Shown here piece after piece: positions 8,917 to 16,840 of a stretch of 64,000 nucleotides of DNA. The stretch covers positions 1 to 64,000 of the forward strand of contig JBFGZS010000004.1 of the NCBI GenBank assembly GCA_041586615.1, written 5' to 3'. Positions within the stretch are counted from its first letter, which is position 1. Every line of letters starts with the position of its first letter. The DNA is from Motiliproteus sp041586615 (GTDB taxonomy: Bacteria > Pseudomonadota > Gammaproteobacteria > Pseudomonadales > Balneatricaceae). The translations under genes were made by a program, and so were the position numbers. Under the pieces are notes generated by a model that was not told the origin of the DNA, ran no database searches, and was given only the letters and a program-made list of their open reading frames with translations.

Positions 8917-9837
8917 CTAGTGGGAGAACCGGTGGTTGAAAATCATGCGTTGCGCTTCCGCGACGGCTACGTCCATGGGAAAAAAGCAGACGCTGGATCC
9001 GGGGCCACGCTGGGCCAACTGGCCGGCGTCCAAGGCGCTTAGGCAGCCCACCTTGGGATAACCGCCGATGGTCTGGCGGTCCTTCATCAGCACGATGGGC
9101 TGGCCGTCAGCGGGAATCTGGATGGCGCCATAGGCGATCCCCTCAGAGACGATGCCGTCGAGATTCGAGTGGATCGGTTTTCCGGACAGCCGGTACCCCA
9201 TTCGGTCGATATTCTGGGAGACCTCGTAACAACCGGAAAATAGCGTCATCAATTCGGTACGAGGAAAACTCTGGTGCTGGTAGCCGAGGATGACGCCCAC
9301 GGCTAAGGGCTGGTTATAATCGGGAATTGCCCAGTCGGGAACCCGGTTGTCGATGTCGATACGACGGGGTTTAAACGGCAGACGGTTGCCCTTGGCCAGC
9401 TTGGCACCCGTGCCGTTGACGCCACCGAGACCTTCGCGCAAAACGGTGGCGCAGCTGCCCAGTTTGGTGGTTGGAGAAAAGCCGCCAACCACCGCCAGAT
9501 AGGCTCGCAGGCCGCAAATAGGCGCACTGAACTCAATATGATCGCCGCTGCATACCCGGTAGGTGCGCCAGGGCTTGATGGCCTTGCCGTTGAGTCGGGC
9601 GTCCAGGTCGGCGCCGGTCAGGGCAATACAGGTGCTAGCCTCGGCCCGCAGGCTGAGCATGCCGTAGGTGATCTCCAGTTGGGCGGCGTTGGGGGCGTTC
9701 CCCAACAGGTGGTTGGCCCAGGCGAAAGCATGCTCGTCCATGGGGCCGCCGGTGGTGACCCCCAGGTGCTGGTAGCCGTGACGGCCCGAATCCTGAAGCA
9801 GTGACAGCATGCCGGGGTTGAGGACTTCAAAGCTCAT
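8917..9837 (-). CDS. pxpC: 5-oxoprolinase subunit PxpC (biotin-dependent carboxyltransferase fold)
   Basis: A 306-residue protein of the KipA/PxpC family (allophanate hydrolase subunit 2 fold). The N-terminus MSFEVLNPGMLSLLQDSGR and the following GYQHLGVTTGGPMDEHAF are diagnostic, as is TLFSGCYEVSQNIDRMGYRL in the middle. With PxpA and PxpB it forms the ATP-dependent prokaryotic 5-oxoprolinase that opens 5-oxo-L-proline to L-glutamate. The ATG at 9837 was chosen because GGAGG lies eight bases upstream and it overlaps the pxpB stop (ATGAGCTTTGA), a classic translational-coupling junction; a longer frame to 9894 lacks family similarity. Confidence 0.93.
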   Translation of the reverse strand: MSFEVLNPGMLSLLQDSGRHGYQHLGVTTGGPMDEHAFAWANHLLGNAPNAAQLEITYGMLSLRAEASTCIALTGADLDARLNGKAIKPWRTYRVCSGDHIEFSAPICGLRAYLAVVGGFSPTTKLGSCATVLREGLGGVNGTGAKLAKGNRLPFKPRRIDIDNRVPDWAIPDYNQPLAVGVILGYQHQSFPRTELMTLFSGCYEVSQNIDRMGYRLSGKPIHSNLDGIVSEGIAYGAIQIPADGQPIVLMKDRQTIGGYPKVGCLSALDAGQLAQRGPGSSVCFFPMDVAVAEAQRMIFNHRFSH

Positions 9838-10519
9838 GTAAACACCCTCCCAGATCGAGAAACTGCTCTCGGCTGATCGGCAGGAAACGAACACGATCGC
9901 CGACCTCCATCAGTGCCAGCGAATCGGTCTCCCAATCGATCATTTTTAACGGCGTGCGACCTATGATTTGCCAGCCTCCCGGCGTACAGCTCGGATAAAT
10001 GGCGGTTTGGGTGTCGGCGATGCCCAGGCTTCCGGTGGGTACCCTGAGCCGGGGTGTGCTTTTACGGGGCATCGCGATTCGTTGGTCGGTGTTACCCAGA
10101 TAGGCGAATCCCGGGCTGAAGCCGATGGCGTAGACCCGATAGGTCGTCTCACTGTGAATCGCGACCACCTCTTCGGGCGAGAGCCCGGAATGGGCGCTGA
10201 TGTCAGCCAGGTCCAAGGCGACCTCTGCGCCGTAATAGACCGGCACCTCAACCTCCCGGGCCAGTGCCGAACCGGCGTCGCGGGAGGTTATGCCACTCAA
10301 TGCTTGGCGCAGTCGTGCCTTAATACCAAAGCGGTCGATACGGCCCAGGTCGTAACAAATGAGCACGGAGGTATAGGAGGGCACTACGTCGACCAGCACG
10401 TCTGTCAGCTCGTTGCGGATGCGGTCAGTCGCCCACTTGACCCGCTCGGCCACCTGTTCGTTGATCGCTTCGCCCAGATAGAGGATGCAGGTGTTTTCAT
10501 TGATCAATTCGATTTTCAT
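9827..10519 (-). CDS. pxpB: 5-oxoprolinase subunit PxpB (KipI family)
   Basis: A 230-residue protein of the KipI/allophanate hydrolase subunit 1 family. Typical segments are VVPSYTSVLICYD in the first half and GFSPGFAYLGNTDQRIAMPRK followed by VPTGSLGIADTQTAIYPS in the second. In B. subtilis the homologue KipI also inhibits the sporulation kinase KinA, but in Gram-negatives the recognised role is as part of the 5-oxoprolinase complex. Its start overlaps the pxpA stop in an ATGA junction (10516-10519), and its end overlaps the pxpC start, so the three subunits are tightly coupled. Confidence 0.93.
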   Translation of the reverse strand: MKIELINENTCILYLGEAINEQVAERVKWATDRIRNELTDVLVDVVPSYTSVLICYDLGRIDRFGIKARLRQALSGITSRDAGSALAREVEVPVYYGAEVALDLADISAHSGLSPEEVVAIHSETTYRVYAIGFSPGFAYLGNTDQRIAMPRKSTPRLRVPTGSLGIADTQTAIYPSCTPGGWQIIGRTPLKMIDWETDSLALMEVGDRVRFLPISREQFLDLGGCLHEL

Positions 10520-11250
10520 AGCGAAGACACGACGTCACGAATGTGCCGGGCAGCCTCCACCGCATGGTGGCTGTCGCCGTGGATGCAGATGGTGTCGGCT
10601 TGAATAGGGATACGCTTGCCGTTGATCGAGGTGACGCAACCTTCGCGCACAATCTGCAGCACCTGTTGCTCGATCGCCTCGCTGGTCTCGTGGACAGCGC
10701 CGGGCACACTTCGGTTCACGAGCCGCCCTTCATCGTCATAAGCCCGGTCGGAAAAGGCCTCGAACCAGACCTCGATGCCCATCTCCTGGGCCAGTTTGCG
10801 GATGCGATCAGATTCCGGGGTGGCCATCACCACTAGCGGGCAGAGAGGTGCATAGGCACGGACCGCCGACATAACGACCGACAGGGTCGCCTCATCAACC
10901 ATCATCTTGTTGTAGAGCGCGCCGTGGGGCTTGATGTACTCGATGCGGGTACCGTTGACCCGGCAAATACCGTCCAGGGCGGCCAATTGGTAGACCAGGA
11001 TTGGCTTGAGTTCGTCGGGGTGACACTGCAGCTCGCGACGACCAAAACCCAGCAGGTCGGGGTAGCCGGGGTGAGCACCGATGCGGACCCCATTGCTCAG
11101 CGCCAACTTTACGGTGCGCTCCATGGTCAGAGGATCTGAGGCGTGAAAGCCGCAGGCGATGTTGGCCATATCGATATAGGGCATGACCTGATCGTCCATA
11201 CCTTTGGTCCAGCTGCCAAAGCTTTCACCCATGTCGCAGTTCAATTTCAT
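10516..11250 (-). CDS. pxpA: 5-oxoprolinase subunit PxpA (LamB/YcsF family)
   Basis: A 244-residue protein opening with MKLNCDMGESFGSW, the family hallmark, then IACGFHASDPLTM and RIGAHPGYPDLLGFGRR. Later YIKPHGALYNKM and EVWFEAFSDRAYDDEGRLV complete the signature of the TIM-barrel-like YcsF proteins. It works with PxpB and PxpC in ATP-dependent hydrolysis of 5-oxoproline. The ATG at 11250 has GGAGAA a few bases upstream; a longer frame adds 16 residues with no family match. The 140-base gap to dctM is the largest inside the pxp-TRAP block and could hold an internal promoter. Confidence 0.94.
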   Translation of the reverse strand: MKLNCDMGESFGSWTKGMDDQVMPYIDMANIACGFHASDPLTMERTVKLALSNGVRIGAHPGYPDLLGFGRRELQCHPDELKPILVYQLAALDGICRVNGTRIEYIKPHGALYNKMMVDEATLSVVMSAVRAYAPLCPLVVMATPESDRIRKLAQEMGIEVWFEAFSDRAYDDEGRLVNRSVPGAVHETSEAIEQQVLQIVREGCVTSINGKRIPIQADTICIHGDSHHAVEAARHIRDVVSSL

Positions 11251-11390
11251 CGTTGTTCTCCAGGCACAAAGCCTCCCCTGCCCCCCGTTCGGGGGCATCC
11301 ATCGGTTCGCCGGGAGGCAGGTTGTTAGAGTAGGGCTCGACCGTCGAGTGACAGAGTCCCGCGGTGGATTAAAGGGGTCTTATCATCTGA

Positions 11391-12698
11391 TCACTGTTGG
11401 CTCATGCTCGTCGGTAGGTAGGTAACGATCTCCGGGAACAGGTAGATCAATACCACCGCAAACAGGATCAGCAGGAAAAACGGCAGCGCAGCGCGGGCGA
11501 CATACAGGATATCCTTGCCGGTTAGCGACTGAATCACGAACAGGTTGAATCCGACCGGTGGGGTGATCTGGGACATTTCGACCACCAGCACGATGTAGAT
11601 ACCAAACCAGAGCAGGTCGATGCCTGCCTGCTGCACCATCGGCAATACCACGGCAACGGTCAGCACCACCACCGAGATGCCATCGAGGAAGCAGCCCAGT
11701 GCCACAAATAAGATGGTCAGATAGATCAGCAGCACCCCGGGTGACAGCGCCATCTGGCCGATCCATTCAGCCAGGGCTCGGGGAATGCCGAGAAAGCCCA
11801 TCGCCAGGGTCAGGAAGTGCGCGCCCGCCAGAATAAGGCCGATCATACAGGAGCTTTTTACCGCCCCGGTCAGGCTCTCGGCAAAGCTGCTCTTGTCCAG
11901 TGAACCGGTGACGCCAGCCAGAAACAGCGCACCCAGAACACCGAGCGCGGCGGCTTCGGTGGGGGTGGTTAAACCGCCGTAAATGGAGCCCAGTACGAAA
12001 CCGATCAAGCCCATAATGGGCAATAGCAAGCGCAAGGCTTTGATCTTTGAGGCAAAGGAAACATGGGCTTTGTCGTGTTTGGGTAACTCATCCTTGTTCA
12101 GCAGCGCCCAAATGATGGTATAGCCCATAAACAGTGAGACCAGCAGCAAGCCGGGCAGCGCGCCCGCGATAAACAGCCGACCGATCGATACCTCTGCCGC
12201 AACGCCGTAAACAATCAGAATGATCGACGGAGGGATTAGCAGTCCCAGCGTGCCCGATCCCGCCAGGGTGCCTACCGCCATCTTGTCGCTGTATCCTTGC
12301 GCCTTGAGTTCCGGCAGTGTCATGCGGCCGATGGTGGCAGCAGTGGCGGCGGAAGAGCCCGACACGGCGGCAAAAATGCCGCAGCTGAGTACGTTTACAT
12401 GCAGCAGTTTGCCTGGCAACCCGCTCAACCAGGGTGATAGCCCTTTGAACAGATCTTCGGACAGGCGGGTACGAAACAGTATCTCACCCATCCAGATAAA
12501 CAGTGGCAAGGCGGTGAGCGACCACGAGGTGCTGGCTCCCCAGGTTGAGGTCGCAAACAGTAAGCCAATCTGGTCGTTTCCCGACAGAAACAATCCCAGC
12601 ACCCCGACGCCAAAGAGTGCCAAGGAAACCCAGACGCCCAGCGCCAGCATCAGCAGCATGAATACCGCCAAGGACATTGAGATAATGGTCATGTCCAT
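11391..12698 (-). CDS. dctM: TRAP transporter large permease (DctM)
   Basis: A 435-residue protein with about a dozen hydrophobic segments. It is the DctM subunit that forms the Na+-coupled translocation channel of a tripartite ATP-independent periplasmic transporter. Diagnostic pieces include GSSAATAATIGRMTLPELK, GTLAGSGTLGLLIPPSI and MSQITPPVGFNLFVIQ. Its ATG overlaps the dctQ stop by one base (TAATG), with GGAGGAAA just upstream. Sitting between the TRAP small subunit and pxpABC, it most plausibly imports the 5-oxoprolinase substrate or a precursor; that is inferred from context only. Confidence 0.93.
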   Translation of the reverse strand: MDMTIISMSLAVFMLLMLALGVWVSLALFGVGVLGLFLSGNDQIGLLFATSTWGASTSWSLTALPLFIWMGEILFRTRLSEDLFKGLSPWLSGLPGKLLHVNVLSCGIFAAVSGSSAATAATIGRMTLPELKAQGYSDKMAVGTLAGSGTLGLLIPPSIILIVYGVAAEVSIGRLFIAGALPGLLLVSLFMGYTIIWALLNKDELPKHDKAHVSFASKIKALRLLLPIMGLIGFVLGSIYGGLTTPTEAAALGVLGALFLAGVTGSLDKSSFAESLTGAVKSSCMIGLILAGAHFLTLAMGFLGIPRALAEWIGQMALSPGVLLIYLTILFVALGCFLDGISVVVLTVAVVLPMVQQAGIDLLWFGIYIVLVVEMSQITPPVGFNLFVIQSLTGKDILYVARAALPFFLLILFAVVLIYLFPEIVTYLPTSMSQQ

Positions 12699-13216
12699 TA
12701 GATTTCCTCCAGGTGAATCTCACCTTCATGGGTTTTGTACGATGGGCTGTGCCGTCTAAGTACCGCGATAAGATCATCCAAAATCGCGATGTTCAATATC
12801 AGGATCCCGAGCGCGACGGGCACCTGCGGCATCCAGATAGGGACAGCAATATACCCCGAAGAGACCTCTTCGAAAATATAGGATTCCCAGACCATATACA
12901 CCGCGTAGAAGGACATAAAACTAACCAGTAATAGGCCCAAAATAAGCACCATCAACTCTTGAATATAACGCGCGCCGCGCGTCCAGTGCTGGACCACCAG
13001 GGTGACCCGGATATGCCCACCCTGGCGAAACGTGTAGGCCAGCCCGAAAAAGGTTGAGGCGGCCAAGGCGTAGCCGGAAAAGTCTTCTGCCGAGGGCACA
13101 ATAAAGCCGAACAGCCTGCCCACAATTTGCGCGGTAATAATCAGTGTAATCAGGATAATGCAGAACGCTGACAGGTATCCGGATGCGAGATAAAGCTTAT
13201 CGAGTAGAGAGCGCAT
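12698..13216 (-). CDS. dctQ: TRAP transporter small permease (DctQ)
   Basis: A 172-residue protein with four hydrophobic helices, the standard size and topology of DctQ subunits. The first helix is near residues 13-35. The segment EDFSGYALAASTFFGLAYTFRQGGHIRV is the characteristic DctQ core. The protein clamps DctM and helps dock the periplasmic binding subunit. It lies 57 bases after dctP and overlaps dctM. Confidence 0.92.
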   Translation of the reverse strand: MRSLLDKLYLASGYLSAFCIILITLIITAQIVGRLFGFIVPSAEDFSGYALAASTFFGLAYTFRQGGHIRVTLVVQHWTRGARYIQELMVLILGLLLVSFMSFYAVYMVWESYIFEEVSSGYIAVPIWMPQVPVALGILILNIAILDDLIAVLRRHSPSYKTHEGEIHLEEI

Positions 13217-13273
13217 AGTAACGACCCTGTGTGGTGGGCCCTGCAGCGGTCGCAGGGCCGTTAGCGTCGAGTA

Positions 13274-14239
13274 TTATTGGTTGAAATGGGTCAGAATCGC
13301 TTCGATTTCGGGCGCTTCGGCTTTCCACTCCTCGATCATGGTGGCGCCGATCTTATTTAGCTCGGCCATCAGCTCGGCCGAAGGCTCGGAGACGACGATG
13401 CCTTTATCGGCGAGCGTTTGGGTATCTTCGAGCGTTTTTCCGCGCACGCCAGCCCAGCCTTTGGCCTCAGCGGCGGCGGCTGCATCGCGGATCACCTGCT
13501 GGGTCTTCTTATTGAGACGCTTGAAGGCACGTTTGTTGACTACCACGACGTTCTTGGGGATCCAGGCGCGGACATCGGTGTAGTGGCTTAGGTAGTCCCA
13601 AGCCTGACCATTCACTCCGGTAGAAGGTGAGGTGATCATGGCGTCGATAATCCCGGTGCTGAATGCTTGAGGGATCTCGGGTACCTGCACCGTGGTGGGC
13701 GAGGTGTTCATCAGGTCAGCCAGGCGCGAGGTTGATGGGCTGTAGGCGCGCATCTTTAGACCCTTGAGGTCGGCCAGGCTGTTGACGGGAGCCTTGGTGT
13801 ACAGGCTCTGAGCGGGCCATGCCACCGTGTAGAGCAGCATCATGCCTTCTTTACTGAGTTGCTTTTCGATCTCTGGCTTGGCGGCGTTCCACAGCTTTTC
13901 GGCGCTAGCGTACGTGGTGGCTAAGAAGGGGATGTTGTCATGCTTGAACACCGGATGGGTGTTACCCATGATACCGATAAACACCTCGCCAAGTTGGACT
14001 TGCCCGGTCTTGACCGCGCGGGGGATCTCGGGATGCTTAATCAATGACGCGCCAGAATGAACCGTAATATCGAGCTCGCCGTGGGTGCCGGCTTTAATCT
14101 CTTCGGCGAACTGATACGCGATCTGGGTCGGTAAGTTGCTATCACCGTAAGGGGTTGGCATATGCCATTTGGCTGCCTGAACTGAGGTGGTGGTCAGGCC
14201 TGCAACCACTAAGGCGGCCGCGGTAAGTTTCTTCATCAT
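13274..14239 (-). CDS. dctP: TRAP transporter substrate-binding protein (DctP)
   Basis: A 321-residue periplasmic binding protein. A signal peptide of about 22 residues ends at VQA-A. The mature part has the DctP fold: AYQFAEEIKAGTHGELDITVHSGASL, then LADLKGLKMRAYSPSTSRLADLM, the ligand-contacting strand region, and PKNVVVVNKRAF. The conserved arginine that binds ligand carboxylates in DctP proteins is probably in KMRAYSP (~residue 170), implying an acidic ligand. The first gene of the transport trio, it has a GAGAATCC ribosome site. Ligand identity (5-oxoproline, D-glutamate or another acid) cannot be read from sequence. Confidence 0.92.
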   Translation of the reverse strand: MMKKLTAAALVVAGLTTTSVQAAKWHMPTPYGDSNLPTQIAYQFAEEIKAGTHGELDITVHSGASLIKHPEIPRAVKTGQVQLGEVFIGIMGNTHPVFKHDNIPFLATTYASAEKLWNAAKPEIEKQLSKEGMMLLYTVAWPAQSLYTKAPVNSLADLKGLKMRAYSPSTSRLADLMNTSPTTVQVPEIPQAFSTGIIDAMITSPSTGVNGQAWDYLSHYTDVRAWIPKNVVVVNKRAFKRLNKKTQQVIRDAAAAAEAKGWAGVRGKTLEDTQTLADKGIVVSEPSAELMAELNKIGATMIEEWKAEAPEIEAILTHFNQ

Positions 14240-14315
14240 GTGGATTCTCCGTCGTTTTATTTGTTATGCATTGCGGGCTAAGCAGGTGGATGCATCCTGC
14301 GGGGCGGCTTTGCCA

Positions 14316-15131
14316 CTAGAGCACGGCGAGTTCTTCATTAAGTCGTTCGGTAATCAGCATTTTTCCCGGGACATGGGTAATGGCGATTGGCGGACGTGCG
14401 TTTTCCAATGCCACTTGGGGAGTAACCCCACAGGCCCAGAACAACGGCAGCTCGTCGTCATTAACGGCGACCGCATCACCGAAATCGGGGCGGGATAGGT
14501 CGGCAATACCAATTTGTGTCGGGTCACCTATATGTACCGGGGCTCCGTGTGCCTTAGGCAGGCGAGTGGTCACCTGCACGGCGCGGACCGCATCGCGGCC
14601 GCTGAACGGGCGCATGGAAACCACCATATCGCCGTAAAAGCGGCCGCCGGGTACCGTCGCTAGGTTAGAGCGATACATGGAGACGTTGGCACCGGCCTCA
14701 ATATTGCGTACTGACAGGCCTGCACGCTGCAGCGCATCTTCGAAAGAGAAGGAGCAGCCCAGAACGAAGGTGACCCAGTCTGGACCCCACAGTTTGGAAA
14801 TGTCAGTTAGAGTCTCAGCCCGTTCGCCGTCTCTAAATACTTGGTATTCGGGAATATCAACGCGGATATCGAGATCTGCACCGAGCCCGGGTAACAACGG
14901 CTCGCCGGGCTGGGATACACCGATCAAAGGACAGGCGATCGGGTTGTTCTGGCAGTAAAGAAGGAAGTCGGTTGCCCAGTCGACAGGCAGGATTACCACA
15001 TTGCCTTGTACCAGCCCCGGAGCAAGTCCACTGGTCGTGCTGCAGTGTTCGCCACGGCGAATGCGGTGACGCAACCCAGCAGACTCGTTAAGAATATCTC
15101 GTTTGTAGGCTGAAAGTTCATGGGCCTGCAT
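14316..15131 (-). CDS. DUF1445 putative hydro-lyase / D-glutamate cyclase family protein
   Basis: A 271-residue member of the DUF1445 (YcsI) family. Visible hallmarks are LAPGLVQGNVVILP near residue 40, VTFVLGCSFSFEDAL near 140, and NVSMYRSNLATVPGG with VVSMRPF further on; GDAVAVNDDELPLFWACGVTPQVAL is near the C-terminus. The mammalian homologue domain was reported as a D-glutamate cyclase that makes 5-oxo-D-proline; many bacterial members are annotated only as putative hydro-lyases. B. subtilis ycsI also sits beside ycsF and kipI-kipA, so linkage to 5-oxoprolinase genes is an old association. Here it is the first structural gene after the LysR gene and precedes the TRAP genes. Family certain, reaction inferred. 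Confidence 0.85.
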   Translation of the reverse strand: MQAHELSAYKRDILNESAGLRHRIRRGEHCSTTSGLAPGLVQGNVVILPVDWATDFLLYCQNNPIACPLIGVSQPGEPLLPGLGADLDIRVDIPEYQVFRDGERAETLTDISKLWGPDWVTFVLGCSFSFEDALQRAGLSVRNIEAGANVSMYRSNLATVPGGRFYGDMVVSMRPFSGRDAVRAVQVTTRLPKAHGAPVHIGDPTQIGIADLSRPDFGDAVAVNDDELPLFWACGVTPQVALENARPPIAITHVPGKMLITERLNEELAVL

Positions 15132-15168
15132 TTCAGAACTCCTGTCGACATGATTTTTTGTAGTTACT

Positions 15169-15188
15169 AACAGCTTATCGGAGCTGTT
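15169..15188. promoter_or_regulatory. Inverted repeat upstream of DUF1445-TRAP-pxp operon, candidate operator
   Basis: AACAGCT-TATCGG-AGCTGTT is a perfect 7-bp inverted repeat with a 6-base spacer, lying in the 98-base gap between the LysR gene and the DUF1445 gene, ~38 bases before the latter's start codon. The surrounding sequence is strongly A+T-rich and could hold the operon promoter. A LysR-family binding site is the natural guess. Confidence 0.4.
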
Positions 15189-15229
15189 GAAAAAGTATAA
15201 CTATGTTTTTTTGTGTTTTTATATAAAAA

Positions 15230-16135
15230 TTATTTATCGATAGGCGCCGAATAACTCTGAGCCACCTTAACCGCCAGATTAGCCGCCATCTCTGCCATCA
15301 GGTTGGAGGGGCCGGCCGGGTATGACGCGGTAAAGGTCAGTTCAGATGGCGTCCAGTTTGACTGCACGCGTACCAGCCTGCCGCTCTCTAGTTCGGCAGA
15401 AATCATTGCATAGGGCAGGGTCGATACACCGACACCATCTAGGGTTAGCCGGTGACAAGCGGCAAGAGAACTGGATGAAAAAAATCGCGCTGGCAGCCCG
15501 TCCAACTCCCGGAATTTTTGGCTGATTTCGGCAAACGGTTTGGTTGTTCGCGCATAGGTGATAATCGGCCACTGGACCAACTCTTCGAGATTGACCTTCC
15601 GGCTCGGTAGTTTCAACATCGGGCTGGCCACCCACACCAGCGGAAAACTGCACAGGTTCTGATTGGCAATAGCCGGTGCTGAAATGGGTCCCATTAAAAA
15701 TGCCAGATCGAGCGAACGCTCAATCAATCCACCGCGCAGGTTGCTGGTGACATCGACCGTCATCTCGACTTCCAAGTTGGGCATCTCCTGGTGTAGCGAG
15801 CGGAGAAAGTCGGGCAGCCACGTATGAACCATCGTTTCCGATACCCCGAGCCGGAGTATCCCGGAAAGAAGCACCTCCTTATCGGCTCGTTTGCGTAGCT
15901 GCTCTGACATAAATAGAATTTTTTCAGCATAGGGCAGTAACTCCTTACCCTTAGCCGTCAACGCGATGGGGCCGGGCCCTCCCTCACGCTCGAACAGCTT
16001 AACCCCCAGCTCCGCCTCCAGTCCTGCGATTCGACTGGAAATAGCGGGCTGAGTCGTACATTGTCGTTCAGCTGCCTTACCGAAGTTGCCGAGGGTGGCC
16101 ACCCATACAAAAGTTTCCAAGCGCTTAAAGTTCAT
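15230..16135 (-). CDS. LysR-family transcriptional regulator
   Basis: A 301-residue LysR-type regulator. The N-terminal winged helix-turn-helix (1-60) reads FVWVATLGNFGKAAERQCTTQPAISSRIAGLEAELGVKLFERE across its core; the C-terminal effector domain (90-295) has the two-lobed periplasmic-binding-like fold. Unlike most LysR genes it is not divergent from its likely target but sits upstream in the same direction, 98 bases before the DUF1445-TRAP-pxp genes. A regulator of this catabolic block responding to 5-oxoproline, glutamate or a transported acid is the simplest reading. Effector unknown. Confidence 0.92.
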   Translation of the reverse strand: MNFKRLETFVWVATLGNFGKAAERQCTTQPAISSRIAGLEAELGVKLFEREGGPGPIALTAKGKELLPYAEKILFMSEQLRKRADKEVLLSGILRLGVSETMVHTWLPDFLRSLHQEMPNLEVEMTVDVTSNLRGGLIERSLDLAFLMGPISAPAIANQNLCSFPLVWVASPMLKLPSRKVNLEELVQWPIITYARTTKPFAEISQKFRELDGLPARFFSSSSLAACHRLTLDGVGVSTLPYAMISAELESGRLVRVQSNWTPSELTFTASYPAGPSNLMAEMAANLAVKVAQSYSAPIDK

Positions 16136-16647
16136 CGATATGGTTTCCTAAAATTTCTGCTGGGAGCCTGCCTTATGCCTATCTGGAGGTCTGACCGTAC
16201 TGCTGACCACCACATCTACCCACTGCTTGTCGAGCAGCAGAAATTTGGACTCTTCGTCGTTAACGAAGGTCAGTTGGTAACTATTCAGCACATGCATCGA
16301 CTTGAAACTATGGAGTATTTGTTTCAAGAGACGCCGTGAATACATCCATGTAGGCTTCGCTTTGGCATCCTTGCCAAAGAGACTCTTTCCACAAACGCTC
16401 CATAATCAATTACATAGCGAAAATAAACGTGCTGAATAGTTACGTCAATTGTTCGAATATTCTGTCCATGAAACGGTCGAAACGCTGGCCGCAGCTGTTT
16501 CAGATATACAGATAAGCCGTATAAGGCAAGGCTCAAGAACGCGGCATACAACAAGCTTACGCCCTTCTGTGTCTAAATAAAAACGATGGTTATCTGTGGT
16601 ATTCGATAAAATATATCTATTGAAAGAGGGCTTTTCGAGTCATTTCT

Positions 16648-16658
16648 CCCCCCCCCCC
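16648..16658. repeat. Homopolymeric C tract (11 bases)
   Basis: Eleven consecutive C residues follow TTTCT and precede GGAACG. Such tracts are slippage-prone. No open reading frame of note crosses it, so an effect on a promoter or simple sequence noise are the options. Confidence 0.6.
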
Positions 16659-16676
16659 GGAACGTTACGTCTAGTT

Positions 16677-16771
16677 ATTAAGGCGGCAACGTCATAGCGT
16701 GCCAAAAATGTCGCCTTAATCGGCGGTTTATGGATGAATCGCCGTGGCATAAAACCACGTGCCAGGTTAAT
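16677..16771 (+). repeat. Modular intergenic repeat, copy B (three hairpins)
   Basis: Same organisation as copy A. The outer stem is TAAGGCGGCA (16679-16688) with TGTCGCCTTA (16709-16718). The middle stem is GGCGGTTTA (16722-16730) with TGAATCGCC (16735-16743), in which both differences from copy A are G-U-compatible. The third stem is CGTGG/CCACG, then GTGCCAGGTTAAT. It lies past the end of the mscS-like gene (reverse strand), 70 bases after its stop. Confidence 0.8.
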
Positions 16772-16840
16772 AAGGCGAGATGGGCCAACCCCGAAATCAG
16801 ATCGATGCCTTGGCGTTGCGCGTTTGCGTGGCGCTATTTA

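Larger units (their letters stand above)
16136..16840. other. Gene-free stretch, partly A+T-rich, with poly-C tract and repeat B
   Basis: About 700 bases between the LysR gene and the mscS-like gene. Two reverse-strand frames (16148-16345, 65 codons; 16324-16554, 76 codons) have no recognisable family and look like decayed sequence of different composition from the neighbours. An 11-C run sits at 16648-16658. Repeat copy B follows at 16677-16771. Confidence 0.5.
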
